DNA from: Pilaira anomala
Lineage: Eukaryota > Mucoromycota > Mucoromycetes > Mucorales > Mucoraceae
Reading direction: 5' to 3'
DNA length: 64,000 bases
Assembly: GCA_025716855.1 (NCBI GenBank)
Contig: JAIXMQ010000001.1
Location: 709,501 to 773,500, forward strand
The position numbers and the translations under genes are program-made. The notes below the pieces were generated by a model. The model worked only from the letters and a program-made list of their open reading frames with translations, was not told the origin of the DNA and searched no databases. Below, one piece after another: positions 1 through 11,389 of the stretch (positions are counted from its first letter, which is position 1; every line of letters starts with the position of its first letter).

Positions 1-257
1 CACCATCTCATTCTTTACCATGGACAAACGAAACTGTTTCACTAAACGCCCAAGTAGTCTCTTACATCTTTGTTGGACTAGGTTTTACTTGCTTTATCTT
101 TTCATTATACACTTATTTTAGAAACCAAAGACAAATTGTTAAACGATTACTTTGGGTAGGTCAAGGATGGCCTGGGTATGTAATTGCTACAATTATTATG
201 GTCTTTGTAGTATTTATCATGATCATGGCATTAACCGAAGTTCGACCTCCTACATAA
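1..257 (+). CDS. DUF202-domain membrane protein, 3' part only
   Basis: This is the last coding part of a gene that begins outside the window; the reading frame starts at base 3 and ends at TAA 255-257. The visible 84 codons hold two hydrophobic segments (SYIFVGLGFTCFIFSLY and VIATIIMVFVVFIMIMAL) separated by a basic loop with RNQRQIVKR. The second exon of the gene at 57733-58289 is a close paralogue over its whole length, which identifies the family as DUF202 (PF02656), small three-helix membrane proteins related in fold to the Vtc1 subunit of the yeast polyphosphate polymerase. The exact function is not known. Membrane location is inferred from hydrophobicity. Confidence 0.85.
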   Translation, partial: PSHSLPWTNETVSLNAQVVSYIFVGLGFTCFIFSLYTYFRNQRQIVKRLLWVGQGWPGYVIATIIMVFVVFIMIMALTEVRPPT

Positions 258-330
258 ATAGTACCATTTTTATTTGTTTTTGTTTCTATATTGATATATA
301 TATACCTCTTGTTTAAATAATAAAGAAAGA

Positions 331-354
331 AAACCCCAACCCCAACCCCAACCC
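331..354. repeat. Short CCCCAA repeat in a 3' spacer
   Basis: About four tandem copies of a six-base CCCCAA unit lie between the convergent ends of the DUF202 gene and the TPR gene. It is too short to be a telomere and no other telomeric feature is near. It probably belongs to the 3' untranslated regions. Confidence 0.7.
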
Positions 355-358
355 CTTC

Positions 359-1008
359 TTATTTCTTTTCTTGAGCAAGTTTTGTCATCATTGCTCTATA
401 AACTAACTTTTCTTTATCATCCATTTGTTTAGAAGCTAAAGCAACTTTTTGTAATTCCCTTTTAACAAGTGCATCTACATAACAAAAAAAAAAAAAAGAA
501 TAAATAAATTCAATTTATCCTGCAAATATCTTGATAATATATGTACCATCAGGGTTTATAGCCAAAACTTCTTCAAGTAATTCTTTTGCCTTTTCGATAT
601 TCTCCAATTGTAAATAAGCTTGTCCCATACGGAACTTGGATTTTGAATTTGTTGAATCCAACTCGTTTGCCTTTTTGGCATAGAATAAAACTCGGTCCCA
701 ACGTTCTTGTTTGGCAAAAACTGCAGACATGTTGTTATAGATCATGACCAGTTGTGCTTCACTACTTGCTTTAAATTCATCCTTATGCTTTGTTCCTCCA
801 ACATCCTTTAAATGAAGTAAGGCGTTATAATAGTTGGTCAAAGCTTTTTTTTTTTTTTATATAGAAAAAGTTAGTTCGTTTGTTCGGATATAATGAAAGA
901 GACGTGTTTATTGCTTTTACCTCCTTTGTAATCTTGCTTTTTAAAGTCTTCATTACCAGCTAAACGAAGTTTAACACCTTGATCGAATTTTTCTTGAGGA
1001 GTTTTCAT
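359..1008 (-). CDS. TPR-domain protein (TTC9/immunophilin-type TPR)
   Basis: The model has three exons: 921-1008, 547-843 and 359-474, giving 166 aa with ATG at 1008-1006 and TAA at 361-359. Both introns are GT-AG and the phases agree. The protein is nearly all tetratricopeptide repeat: an N-terminal helix pair (GVKLRLAGNEDFKKQDYKGA), a long linker, then NNMSAVFAKQERWDRVLFYA and FRMGQAYLQLENIEKAKELL, followed by a charged C-terminal helix. This layout resembles TTC9 and the TPR module of FKBP-type co-chaperones, which bind the Hsp90 or Hsp70 tail. No catalytic domain is present. A co-chaperone role is an inference from the family. The gene converges on the DUF202 gene with about 100 bp between stops. 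Confidence 0.85.
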
Positions 1009-1268
1009 ATTATCTATAAAAGAGAGAGAGAGAGAGAAAGAAATGATTGTTCCTCAATACTGGATTTTCTACTGTTATTGGACTCAATTTTTTTTTAAAA
1101 AAAATTAGCGCGCACCACATGATAACATCGCGAACAGGTTTATTTAATCACTTTTTCCAAATAATTTTTTTTTCTTTGTCTTTCCTTCTCTTTCCTTTTC
1201 TTTTTACTCCCTTTTTTTCCCCCATCAAATAATACCTGAAGTTTCTTTAGTGCTATCGTTTTAATCTC

Positions 1269-1472
1269 TTGTTTGTTTTACAAGCAGGATTGTACCAAGA
1301 AATAGACAACTTTGAGACGCGCATAATACATGTTGTCAGTGGTAAGATTTATTACAAAGAGATAGCTCATTGTGTAATATATCTTAATAAAAAGTACTCT
1401 TTCTCTGTAGACTACATGTGTTGGATATGTAAGAGCATTCCCGTTAGTGGTGAGGTGACCGTCAGTGAGTGA
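1269..1472 (+). repeat. Dispersed coding-like element, copy 1 (HVVSG element)
   Basis: The stretch contains two exon-like blocks, to 1341 and 1411-1472, separated by a GT-AG interval (1342-1410). Translated across the join it reads YQEIDNFETRIIHVVSG then DYMCWICKSIPVSGEVTVSE and stops. The partner at 59701-59914 has the same plan: YQDINNFGCCIKHVVSG before a GT and the bases for PVSGEV[AT].SE before the stop. There is no ATG at the start of this copy, and the 3' blocks of the two copies differ by 8 nt, so at least one is frame-broken. It may be an exon of a degraded gene, a repeat family or a non-coding RNA. The function is unknown. Confidence 0.5.
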
Positions 1473-1557
1473 AGAGGGAGTTAGATCTTAAGATGAGGGT
1501 TGAAACATGTGTAACTTGGCCGATTTTTTTTTACCATGAAGCCTCGCTTTGGTGGAT

Positions 1558-1599
1558 AATGTGGTGTTTCATATATTAGCATATACGAAACACCACATT
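1558..1599. repeat. 19-bp inverted repeat with 4-nt loop
   Basis: The left arm AATGTGGTGTTTCATATAT (1558-1576) and the right arm (1581-1599) pair at 18 of 19 positions around the loop TAGC. It lies in a gene-poor interval between the HVVSG element and the broken ORF at 2089. It could be a transcribed hairpin, a transcription terminator or the relic of a very short mobile element. Confidence 0.8.
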
Positions 1600-2088
1600 T
1601 TTATTAATTACGTGCATTAAAAATCTGGCAAGTAGAAAAGATTTTTTTAAAAAAAAAACGTGCTTATTGTTAAATTAATATCGCTTTTATATTTCAGTCA
1701 TAATATGTAGATTATCCCATTATATCAAATAAAATAACACCATGCCCCCCAATGTAACGTTCACCGTACCCACAACAAAGTGGTGATCTTACTTGAAGGC
1801 GATATCAGCAAAACGCATAACATAGGTGTGATAATGAATTATCCCTGTTCAAAATGGGCCCAAAGTACCAGCCAGGAATTAACCTGATTGCAAAAATAGG
1901 TTTTTGCATAATCCTGATGTTGTGAAACGTAATTGTTAAAACATCAGTTAGTATGCTGGTAAGAAACCCCCCCCCCCTCTGACTTTAATTTATACAAAAG
2001 TATTAATTCTTTTATGTTTAGGGAGAGGCTTGTTCTTTGTACTCTCCCAGCAGACTAACTGACACGAAGTGCAATTATTCACGATAAA

Positions 2089-2574
2089 ATGACATTGATG
2101 GCTTCAACAACAGAAGTATATTCAAGATATGCTGTTTTAGACATCCATGTTGAATCTGAAGCTGATTCTGTGCCCTCGAGTAAATGATGTCACTATAAAG
2201 GTCTGTCTTGCTCAATCATTGCAAGCTCTGATGGAAAGAGTTTTTTGTTGAAGAAACTTATGACTGGTTCTACAACTGTTATTACTTGCTCAACAACTAT
2301 TCATACGAGGTGTTTGTTGGACCCCTCAAGTAAATGTCAGTCCCAACAGCTTTATTACTATACAGATTCCACTCAATTATTTTTACGTACAGAAGAAGTC
2401 GAAAGATTGAAGGAAGTGTTTATAGTTATACCAATTACGTTCCTCATTTTCATACCTATTTCGTGTTTAAGACAATTATTCAGCTCCTTCAACAAATTAA
2501 GAAAGTTGCTAGGCTTGTCCACAAAAATAGCAACCAATGTTAAAGCAAGACTTTTGGACTTGTATTCTTATTAG
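2089..2574 (+). pseudogene. 161-codon reading frame broken by one TGA, unknown product
   Basis: From ATG 2089 the frame runs for 32 codons (MTLMASTTEVYSRYAVLDIH...), meets TGA at 2185-2187 and continues open in the same frame to TAG at 2574. The downstream part has charged and hydrophobic stretches (FLRTEEVERLKEVF, then IVIPITFLIFIPI). The overlapping +1 frame is also open and protein-like from about 2229 (with a stop at 2332-2334) to 2543, so a frameshifted relic is equally possible. I do not recognise the family. A real gene with a short intron over the TGA is not supported, since the only GT-AG pair spanning it is about 20 nt. Confidence 0.3.
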
Positions 2575-2601
2575 TTTTTCCTTTTTAGTAACCTTTTTTT
2601 T

Positions 2602-2624
2602 TCATCATCATCATCATCATCATT
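2602..2624. repeat. (TCA)n microsatellite
   Basis: Seven or so copies of the triplet TCA/ATC occur in the spacer downstream of SF3B3. No coding role is seen. Confidence 0.8.
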
Positions 2625-2872
2625 GAAGTATCAAAACTTTAATCATCATGCAATTCAAATTATAAAATTTTCAATTGAAATGAAAGACATTTTCAAGTGA
2701 TCTTCAAAAAATATATATTGTTGAGACTTTAACGATTCTCACTATACTTACAACTTATAAACCAAAAGACAATTACTTTGTTATGATTTCATCAAGGATT
2801 GTCACGTAAACAAATAGAATATATTTTGCATAAAAGTTTTTATTATAAAAAAAACAAACGACAACTATTTTT

Positions 2873-5800
2873 TTAGAAACCAGATCTAACACGCATATCT
2901 TCTATTTTCTTTTGAACATCAGCAACAGGACGATCCAGCTCTTCAGCAATCATACGTCTCTTTTCAGCAGATAACGAGTTATACTGTTCACATAAATCAC
3001 CATCAATGACTGATTTAACGGGTATGTAATAACCTCTATAGAGCAAATGATCTCGTCCAGCAAGAGGTGGTGCCTCAGCACGCATGTGCATTTCAAGCAT
3101 TTGGAAAAAGTCAACATCTTCTTTTGATACAAATGGTACATAAATTGAAATAGAACCTAAAAGTGATGTTGTTAAAAGGACTTCACGACCACCAGATAAG
3201 AGTGTGGTTCTATGTATAGATGTAATAATATCTCCAGTAAAATATTCACACAAGTTATCAACCTTAAATAAATATATATATATATATTAGTCTTATATTC
3301 ATCAAATAGAGATATATGGTAATAATTGTTTTTTTTTTTTTTACCTTGTTGGGTGCACCTTGAAGATATCCCTTTTCATGATAAATACGATTACCCGTAG
3401 TATCTTCATCTACTTCACGAGACACGCTAGCCGGTAAACGGTTTACAAAAAAGTTACCAAATTTATCTCCACCAGCTACAGTATCATAATCTACCATGGT
3501 GGAAGCAGTCATCCAACGAGGAAGTGTATCATCAGCAAATACAACTAAACGATTATCAGCATGCTTATAAATCACATAATGAACAGATTCTTGAATATCT
3601 GTAGCGACCACACGATGACCTTGCGTATGCAGCGATACGATACAATTGGGTAAACTTCTTGTCTCACATTTACGCAACATCTTCTTTTTACCGATATCAT
3701 AAATACGAAGTGCTTTACCACAACCTACTAAGAGACGACCTTGGAAAGCAAGTAAAGCATGAGGTACATCATCTAAAGGAGTCTTGTGAATGAAATCAAG
3801 ACGAAGCACACCTTCATCCGAGACAACGCGGTATACACGTAAATAACCTGCGGTACAAGAACGAGGTTGTAATTGAACGTTTTGACCTGTACCCACTACC
3901 ACAAATTGTTCTGAGGGATCAATTGCATGAGGGTTGTTGCGGAATTGTACCATGGCTACAGAAAATGCTGCTTCATTATCTTCTAATTCAATTGTTTGTA
4001 AAGTAGAGACTTGGAATGGATCTACAAGTCGAATACAACTTGCCCATTTACCAGATACATTACGTACGTTACCGAATTGAACAGGGTCCATCTCAGTCAC
4101 TTCTGGGTCAATCTCGAATCCTTCTTGTTCCTTTTCTTCGATTCCTTTTCTCTTTGCTTCAGGTGAATAAGTAGCATGATCGCTTTCTACAATAACAAAT
4201 GTACGTGTGTTGGGATGTAATGCAAACTTTCTTGGTGTATATTTTAAAGGAAGTGAGACTTGATTGAATATATTTCCAAGCTTCTCAACTGTAAAAATTC
4301 TAAAACGAAAAAGAGAAAAATTAGTATGTTTTTTTTTAAAAAAAAAAAAGATGGGTTATATAGCTTCCTCAGACTTACCTTAATGTGTTACCCGCAACGG
4401 CGACAACACCTTCAGGACATTGTTCACTTACAAAATCACTACCATATTCCAACATTTCGTAACTAAGAGGAGTTAAATACAATCGATTCTGGAAAGTATA
4501 ACTGATCCAAGGCTTTGTAGATAAAGCTAATACAGCAGGATGACCTTGAATAGAAATTTTATGTAACTTGACACTTTTAGCACCAATAAATCGAGTACGA
4601 GTATCTGACAATTGACCGGTAATGGTATCCAGAACAGTACGAAGTAAAACACCATTGGAAAGACCAATGTTAAGGTAAGTTGTACCATGTCCAATTTCAA
4701 TACCTGTATCCATCATTTCAGCAATGATCAAGCTAGAGGGAACACCTTGTAATGCTTGCATCGAGATTGCTTCTAAACAAGAATCAGGATCTAAACTCAA
4801 AATACGTACCGTTTGATCATCACAACCAGCAGATAAGTAACGAGATCTTTGACGTCCCTCAGGTACATCACCAAGAGCTAAACAAGTGACGGTAGCCGAC
4901 ATTTGTTTACGTTCTTGATGTTCGTTTAATTGGCCCATATTATCCAATTCAAAATACACGATTTCTCCACCTGAAAGGGAGATGACAACTTGACGACTGT
5001 TGGTAGCAGCCTCCGTAATTTGTTGGCCATTAGGAGCTCTCCATTCATTGACGCGACGATCTGCACGAATATGTCGAATACCAGTAGGATGAACTTGTAA
5101 AAGTGCATCTTCGCCAATTTGTTGTACGGCAATGGTAGGTGCGTCCGTCAAAAATCCCGTATCTGCTACTTCCTCTACAGTTTCTCCAATGGATAAAACC
5201 AATGTAGCGTTAGCAAAAGAGACGACGATATAAGCATGGTATTCATCATCCGCTTTTAATTTCGTTGTCCAGACAGCACTTGGGTTACCGGGTAATTCAC
5301 TCACGGCTAATTCGGCCGCTTCTAATCCTTGGTTCAAGATACGGAAAGTGGATTGTGATCCTTTACCACAAATTGAATAAATACGTGGAGATTCTTCATC
5401 TGCCAAGTTTAATACTTTGGAATCCATTAAGGGAGCCATGGAGCTCAATTCGTCTACTAATGATAAGTTCTTTAAAGGGCGTGGTTTAAAGTAAACTAAT
5501 GGTTTTTCTTGTGAGAGTTCTGCTTCCATGTACTCTTCTGATGAAATTTCTGGATCGTCACCGTCGTCACCGAGACCTTCAAAGAAATAATGATGACTAC
5601 AGAATTAAAAAAAAAAAAAAAAAAAAAAAAAACTCTTTTGATAAACACACACATACACACACACACGCGCGCGCGCAAAAAAATAAAAATAAAACTTACT
5701 GGTTTCCGAATTCGTTTGCTACAAACAAGAAACCACTCTTGAGAATACAGAGTGAAGTAGCGATAGGAATTGTATCGAAATATTTAATGGTTAATCCAGA

Positions 5801-6958
5801 AACAGAACCTTCTTCATGTTGCATTGTTACTTTATAAAGATCGCCTTCTTCTGACTGTAATAAGAAGAAGAATTGGGTTTTTTTATCTACACGCATTCGA
5901 TGAACTGCTGAAGCAACAATAATAATTCCTCTTGATGGGTCTTCGAGAGGTTGTGCACGACGAGGAATAGGAATACGAAGTTCTTCTTGTTCTGGATGTC
6001 TATATGAAATAAAGTTTTCTGTACATACTAAAACACCTGAAGGACCATCATTACCACCGGGAACTAGATTTGATAATTTATAAGTTAAATATATATAAAG
6101 AAATGAATATATATATATATATATATATATAAGCTCTCTTTTTTTTTTTTTTTTACCTGGAACAAGTAAATTTGCTTTACGATCAACTACATCACTCCAT
6201 TTTCTAACAACGTGATTCAAGCCAAGATCTAATTCATAATAAGTCAGTGTCTTTTCAGCGTCCTTTACAGCTTCACCAGTGGGATCGGCATCAGCATCAG
6301 TATACTCTACTTCAAGACAAGCAAACATTGGATTTTCAAAGCCTACATCGACTGCTACCATATGGTGATGAATGGTATGACTTTTATGTGCTTCCAATGG
6401 AGAAGAAATAGTTAAATTAGCAGCAGAATCACGGTTCAAAATATATACTAATTTTTGTTTCTCGACTGCAGCAATCATTACAGCACGTCCCTTTGGATCG
6501 GCTGCCATGTATTGACCTGGAACGATACGACGACAACCTGTCTTTCCGTAAGTCTCTTGATGGATTTTATCAAAGGTGTTTTTTAATGAATTGTATTCAA
6601 GAATTACGATACGTCCAGAATCTGAGCCTACTACAACGTAATCTATAGAGTAATTTTTTTTTTTTTTTTGGTAAGTAACTACATTTTTTAGATAATAAGA
6701 AGAAAAAAAAAAGAAAGAGATGTTTATATTACCTTTACTACCACCTGTCAATCGGAAAGGAGCTAAACTACGGATTAAACCAAAACATTCATGTGAAAGA
6801 ATAGTGTGTACTTTTCCTGTAGATGCGTCCGGTCTTAATAATTCTAAACGTGTTTGTCGAGCTACAATAATTTCTTGTTGTTTCGTGCCAGAAAAGTTAC
6901 CGTAAATAGCCTGGTTGATGGCCGTTGTAGGATTCAAAGTAATGTTATACAAAAACAT
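2873..6958 (-). CDS. SF3B3: Splicing factor 3b subunit 3 (SF3B3/SAP130, yeast Rse1)
   Basis: The model has six exons: 6733-6958, 6157-6642, 5700-6063, 4379-5596, 3345-4299 and 2873-3262. It gives 1212 aa, almost the length of the human protein (1217 aa). The sequence is recognisable end to end: [20 protein letters not shown] and [20 protein letters not shown] at the N-terminus, [20 protein letters not shown] in the middle, [20 protein letters not shown] and [14 protein letters not shown] sequence (here [15 protein letters not shown]) at the end. It is a triple beta-propeller scaffold of the SF3b complex in U2 snRNP that holds SF3B1 at the branch site, and acts in the nucleus. All introns are short and GT-AG with consistent phases. 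An AT-repeat and long A/T tracts fill the introns. The gene diverges from CWF19L1, also a spliceosome-linked protein. Confidence 0.97.
5645..5676. repeat. (CA)n-(CG)n tract inside an SF3B3 intron
   Basis: Alternating purine-pyrimidine sequence (CA/TA repeats running into GC repeats) lies next to a long poly-A tract in the third SF3B3 intron. It is a possible Z-DNA-forming stretch; no gene function is implied. Confidence 0.7.
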
Positions 6959-7275
6959 GATTCCTTTATTCGCGTTTTTATGTTGTTTATTAGTGTTGTT
7001 GTATCGAAACTAAAAATTGATGCACTGTTTTTTTTTTGTTTCTCTTTTTTTCTTTAAAAAGTTAAAAAAGAAAAAGGTATTAATTACAATCGATTTAAAA
7101 AAAAAACAAAATAAAAAGGAATTAACCAAAAGGTAAAAATAATAAAAAAAAGTTGGAAGTTTTAATACCCAATAGTGTGGCTTATTATTTAGCTAAGAAG
7201 GCCACGTTTTAAAAAGAGTTAAAAAAAAAAAAAAAAGAAAGTCTTTTTTATTTTATTTAGTTTATTATTTATATT
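6959..7275. promoter_or_regulatory. Shared divergent promoter of SF3B3 and CWF19L1
   Basis: The 317-bp spacer separates two start codons that point away from each other, so both promoters must lie here or within the first exons. It is AT-rich with several A and T tracts and holds one CCAAT-like sequence (CCCAATAG near 7168) next to a small GC-richer patch (GTGTGGC...GGCCACG, 7176-7207). No TATA box can be assigned with confidence because the whole spacer is AT-rich. Confidence 0.55.
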
Positions 7276-9425
7276 ATGGCGACGACGAATATCAAAGTGT
7301 AAGTAAAGTTTATCCATACCTGAAAAAGTACAACAACTAACACAGACGTAAACAGACTTGTCACAGGTTCAACAAACGGCAAATTCAAAGAATTGTTCAC
7401 GAAAGCAAAACAGATTCACGAAAAGTATGGTCCTTTTGACGTTCATTTATGTACTGGCAATTTTTTTGATACAAACGAGAATACAGAAGCTATTCAAGAA
7501 TTAATAGATAACAAAATCGATAGTACGTCCAAAATACTTTCTTCTTGTTTTTCATATCTTTAATTATTATTATAATTATTATTTTTAGTTCCTTTAATGA
7601 CTTATTTTATTATTGGAGATACACCTTTCCCTTCTATGGTACAACAGCATATTGAAGCAAACGACGGAGAAGTATGTTCTAACCTTTATTATCTTGGTAA
7701 ACAAGGTATCTTGACCACCTCTGAAGGACTCAAGATTGCATTTATCTCTGGCGCTCAAGAAACCGAAAATACATCTCTTGTCAGTTATTCAAAATCAGAT
7801 ATTCAAAAATTATGCCTCACAAAGTTACCTGTCACATTACCTCCTGGTGTCGATTTCTTATTATCGTATGAATGGCCTAAAGATATCACTGAATTATCCA
7901 GTTTACCTGTCACTACTACATTGAATCCAGATAAATCTTCTACCTCAATTTCTGAAGTAGCCGCCGCGTTAAAGCCAAGATACCATTTCGCAGCATCACA
8001 ATCCGTGTTTTATGAAAGAGAACCTTATAAGAATATTGTGAGTGGATTTGGAGCAGCTGAGGAAAGAGAACCAGCTCATGCTACTCGATTTATTGGATTA
8101 GGAGATGTTTTAAATAAAGAAAAGCAAAGAGTAAAAAAAAAAAAAAAAGAAATCAACAAAAAAAAAAACTAATTGAAAGGTTTATATTATAGTGGTTTTA
8201 TGCATTTAATTTAGTGCCTATGTCAAAGGCATCAAAAGAAGCATTGGAAGTTTTACCCGAGAATACAACAGAATGTCCTTTTGTTCCATTATTCGCTGGA
8301 TCAAAAAGAAAGCTTGAATCTGATGATACGAACGGATCTTTCTTTTGGGGAGAAGATGCAAAACGAGCCAAGGTAAAGGAACCACGTGCTGGATATGTTT
8401 GTAGAAAATGTAATATTCCAGGACATTACGCTTCGGATTGTCCCAAGCCAAGTGGTCCTCCAGGAAGTTACGTCTGTAAGATCTGTAATCAACCTGGACA
8501 TTTTATTCAACATTGTCCTGAAGCTGCTAATCGAAATGGACCAAAATGTATAAGTTGTATATTACGTATTTAAAAATCGCATTTTCTCTAATCTTTTTTT
8601 TTTTTTTTTAGTGGATTCTTGTTGGTTTTGTTTATCTAACCCTAAAGTCGAAAAGCATTTGATTGTATCGATTGGAACAGAAATGTACATGACAATAGCC
8701 AAGGGGCCTATTATTTCATCAAAGGATACAGAGAGTAAAGTGCCTGGATCAGGTCATATCTTATTGATCCCAATCACACATCACTCTACATTTGGAAAAA
8801 TCCCAATGGAATCACAAGTGGAAGTTGTAGCAGAGATGGAGAAATATAAAAATGCATTAAAACGTTTGTTTGATAAATATGATCAAGATTTAGTTTCATT
8901 TGAAGTCTCAAGAGAACCATTCCGTGGTTTGGCACATGCTCATGTTCAAGTCGTGGCTGTACCCAAGTCGAAATCAGATCAAGTAGAAAAGGTGGCGAGA
9001 GAACAAGGTCAACTGGCTGGAATGAATTTTGTTGATCAAGTGCCTGTAAGTATTATACATATCATGATTTCCAAATGAAGATTTATTTTTTTTAAAAAAA
9101 AAAACTTTGATATATCTACAGCAAAATCCCGATATTCCTTATTTTAAAATGGAATTACCTAATGGTAAATCCCTTGTTCATTTACTTGGACCTAAAGAAA
9201 GATTTAATTTACAGTTCGGAAGGTATGTTTATATATGTAATTTCAATAGAAGAAATCCAATTCATCTCTTTTTTTTTTAATTCTAGATTGGTAATTGCTA
9301 ATGTATTGGGAAATCCTGAACGTGAAGATTGGAAAGCTTGTAGTCAAACAGAAGAAGAAGAAAAGGAAAATGCAATTGCATTTAAGAAAGCCTTTCAACC
9401 ATTTGACTTTTCATTATTAGAATGA
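7276..9425 (+). CDS. CWF19L1: CWF19L1/Drn1-like lariat-debranching-associated protein (CwfJ family)
   Basis: There are seven exons: 7276-7298, 7356-7522, 7589-8130, 8193-8547, 8612-9045, 9122-9222 and 9287-9425, coding for 586 aa. The N-terminal third has the degenerate metallophosphatase-like domain shared with the debranching enzyme Dbr1 (VTGSTNGKFKELF, MTYFIIGDTPFPS). Two CCHC zinc knuckles follow (CRKCNIPGHYASDCP and CKICNQPGHFIQHCP); they are not universal in the family. Next come CwfJ_C_1 with a HIT-like core (CWFCLSNPKVEKHL and the histidine motif HAHVQVV) and CwfJ_C_2 (LVIANVLGNPEREDWKAC). In yeast and humans the family binds the intron-lariat spliceosome and modulates Dbr1. The stop is 98 bp before the start of the next gene on the same strand. 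Confidence 0.93.
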
Positions 9426-9523
9426 ATAAAAACGTCACATTAAAAAAAAGTGTACAAACTATTTTTTTTTTTTTCTTCTTCTTCTTTCGTGTTTTTTTAA
9501 ACCTTTTTTTTTTTTTTTTAACA

Positions 9524-11356
9524 ATGTCCGATAGACTTTTCAAAGGATTAACACCCTTATTTGAAAAACAAGATACAGTTCAACCTATTATACTTAAAAC
9601 AAAAGAAGAGATTCAAAACAGACTCAACTATCTTGCAGAATTAGAACGACTTGCAACAAAGTCAGTTAATCATGATCCCAGTAAACTTTATCTGGAACCC
9701 GTTGAACATTCCTTATTTGATATATTTTCAAGAAACCAAGATAAAGCATTAGAACTTATAGATAATGGAGATACACTCACCCTTTTATCTGTCGGAAATC
9801 TTTCGTTGTCAAGCTACGAAGACGACGAGGGGGAAAATGAACCGACAACGCCTGTCAGTACTTTAGACTTGAATGCATACAGAAAACAACGGACTGAAAA
9901 TGAGAGACCAACACCTGAACTTCCTTCAGAACCACCTGTTATAAGTACTGAAGAATATTTACCAAACACACAAGATAATAACCAGATGTTGGAAGCTGTA
10001 TTAGGTCCAGACAGCTCGAGAATGACAGAAGAAACAGTACCTCCTCCTCCTCCTCCTCTTCCTGCTCCAACACTTACTAACTTACCTGTAGCAACTTCTG
10101 GAGTGGCTATCGCAGTTGAATCAAGTAATAGTGATCCAGAAGATATAAACATGGTTTCTGTTGAACCAGTCGAGGAATCCGATTTAACATCCAACGTATC
10201 AGAAACCGCTGCATTAACTTCACCTACAGATATTCCTCAATCACCTACAACTAGAGTAACAACAACAACAACAACAACAGCAGCAGCAGCAACAACTACA
10301 ACAAAGCATGTTCAATATGGTACAATTTCAGATCATTGGTACAGCGATAACATGATTACAAAGACCCATATACATAGTGGAGCCAACGAGATTTTTGCAT
10401 ACCGATCTCAAATGATCCCCATCTTCCCTACCGAGAAACAACAAGTGTCATGTGACCAAATTATCCATACAAATTATCAAAAGATCAGTAAGGCCACATT
10501 CAACATTATGGTTGAAAAGATGGTGAATATTATGAACTTGCCTTCCTCTGGACTTGATCTTGCCGTATCGGAACAATGGAAACTCTCTGGAAAGACGATA
10601 TTTATCAAGCGATTATTTGAGCAATTAAGCGGATCCGATTTAATTATTTTAATTGTTGCAAAAGATTTAGGAGAAGAAGAAGTACTTTTAGAGTTCATTG
10701 GCGATGCATTAAAATTAGAGTGTGTCCGTATCAATTATTGCTTAGATAATGCATGGCAAGGAGAACACGGTGTACTTGTCAAGACAGCACATTTACAAAA
10801 CGAATCCGCAAGACGTGCTGGTGACTTTGAGCCCTTGGTGGATTTTGTGGTTTGTATGGATATCAGAACCAGTAAAGACCATCCATTATTTAAACAAGTA
10901 TGGAAAAGAGGATCAAGTCAAATCGCTCCACCCGTTGCTTGGTTAGTGAATATAGGTTCATTCGAAGAAAGAGCGTTTGATTACTTGTCTCAACAAAACA
11001 TCACTTACGATACCTGTCCATTCGATCAACTGAAAGAACTCGTGGCGAAAGAGAATACTTGGCAAAAGAATGCTCCGTTCACGGTAGAGGAAATGAATTA
11101 TATCGCTGCTGCGAACGTAAAGTCTTGGTTAACTGAAATAGGGATTCGGACACAGTATCAGTATCGATCCACAATCAAACTACCTCAATCTGTTCATTAT
11201 GCTTATGTCAAGTCTTTACCGATCGTTGAGGATGAGAGTATGTCGGATATGGATATTGCGTCGGATTCTGAAGATGCTCAGACTCTCTCAGATACGAATG
11301 CAGATTCAACTACTACAATAGTACCGACTGTTGTGCCACCAAGTCCAGTGAGTAGT

Positions 11357-11389
<33 letters not shown>

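Noticed and set aside
331..354. CCCCAA repeats as a telomere
   Set aside because: Only about four units, between two genes, with no terminal context.
9422..9523. Upstream in-frame start for the HDA2/3-like gene
   Set aside because: It overlaps the previous stop codon and would add a poly-Phe/Leu run translated from T tracts.
9814..10194. 126-aa antisense ORF
   Set aside because: Shadow of the low-complexity coding region of the HDA2/3-like gene.
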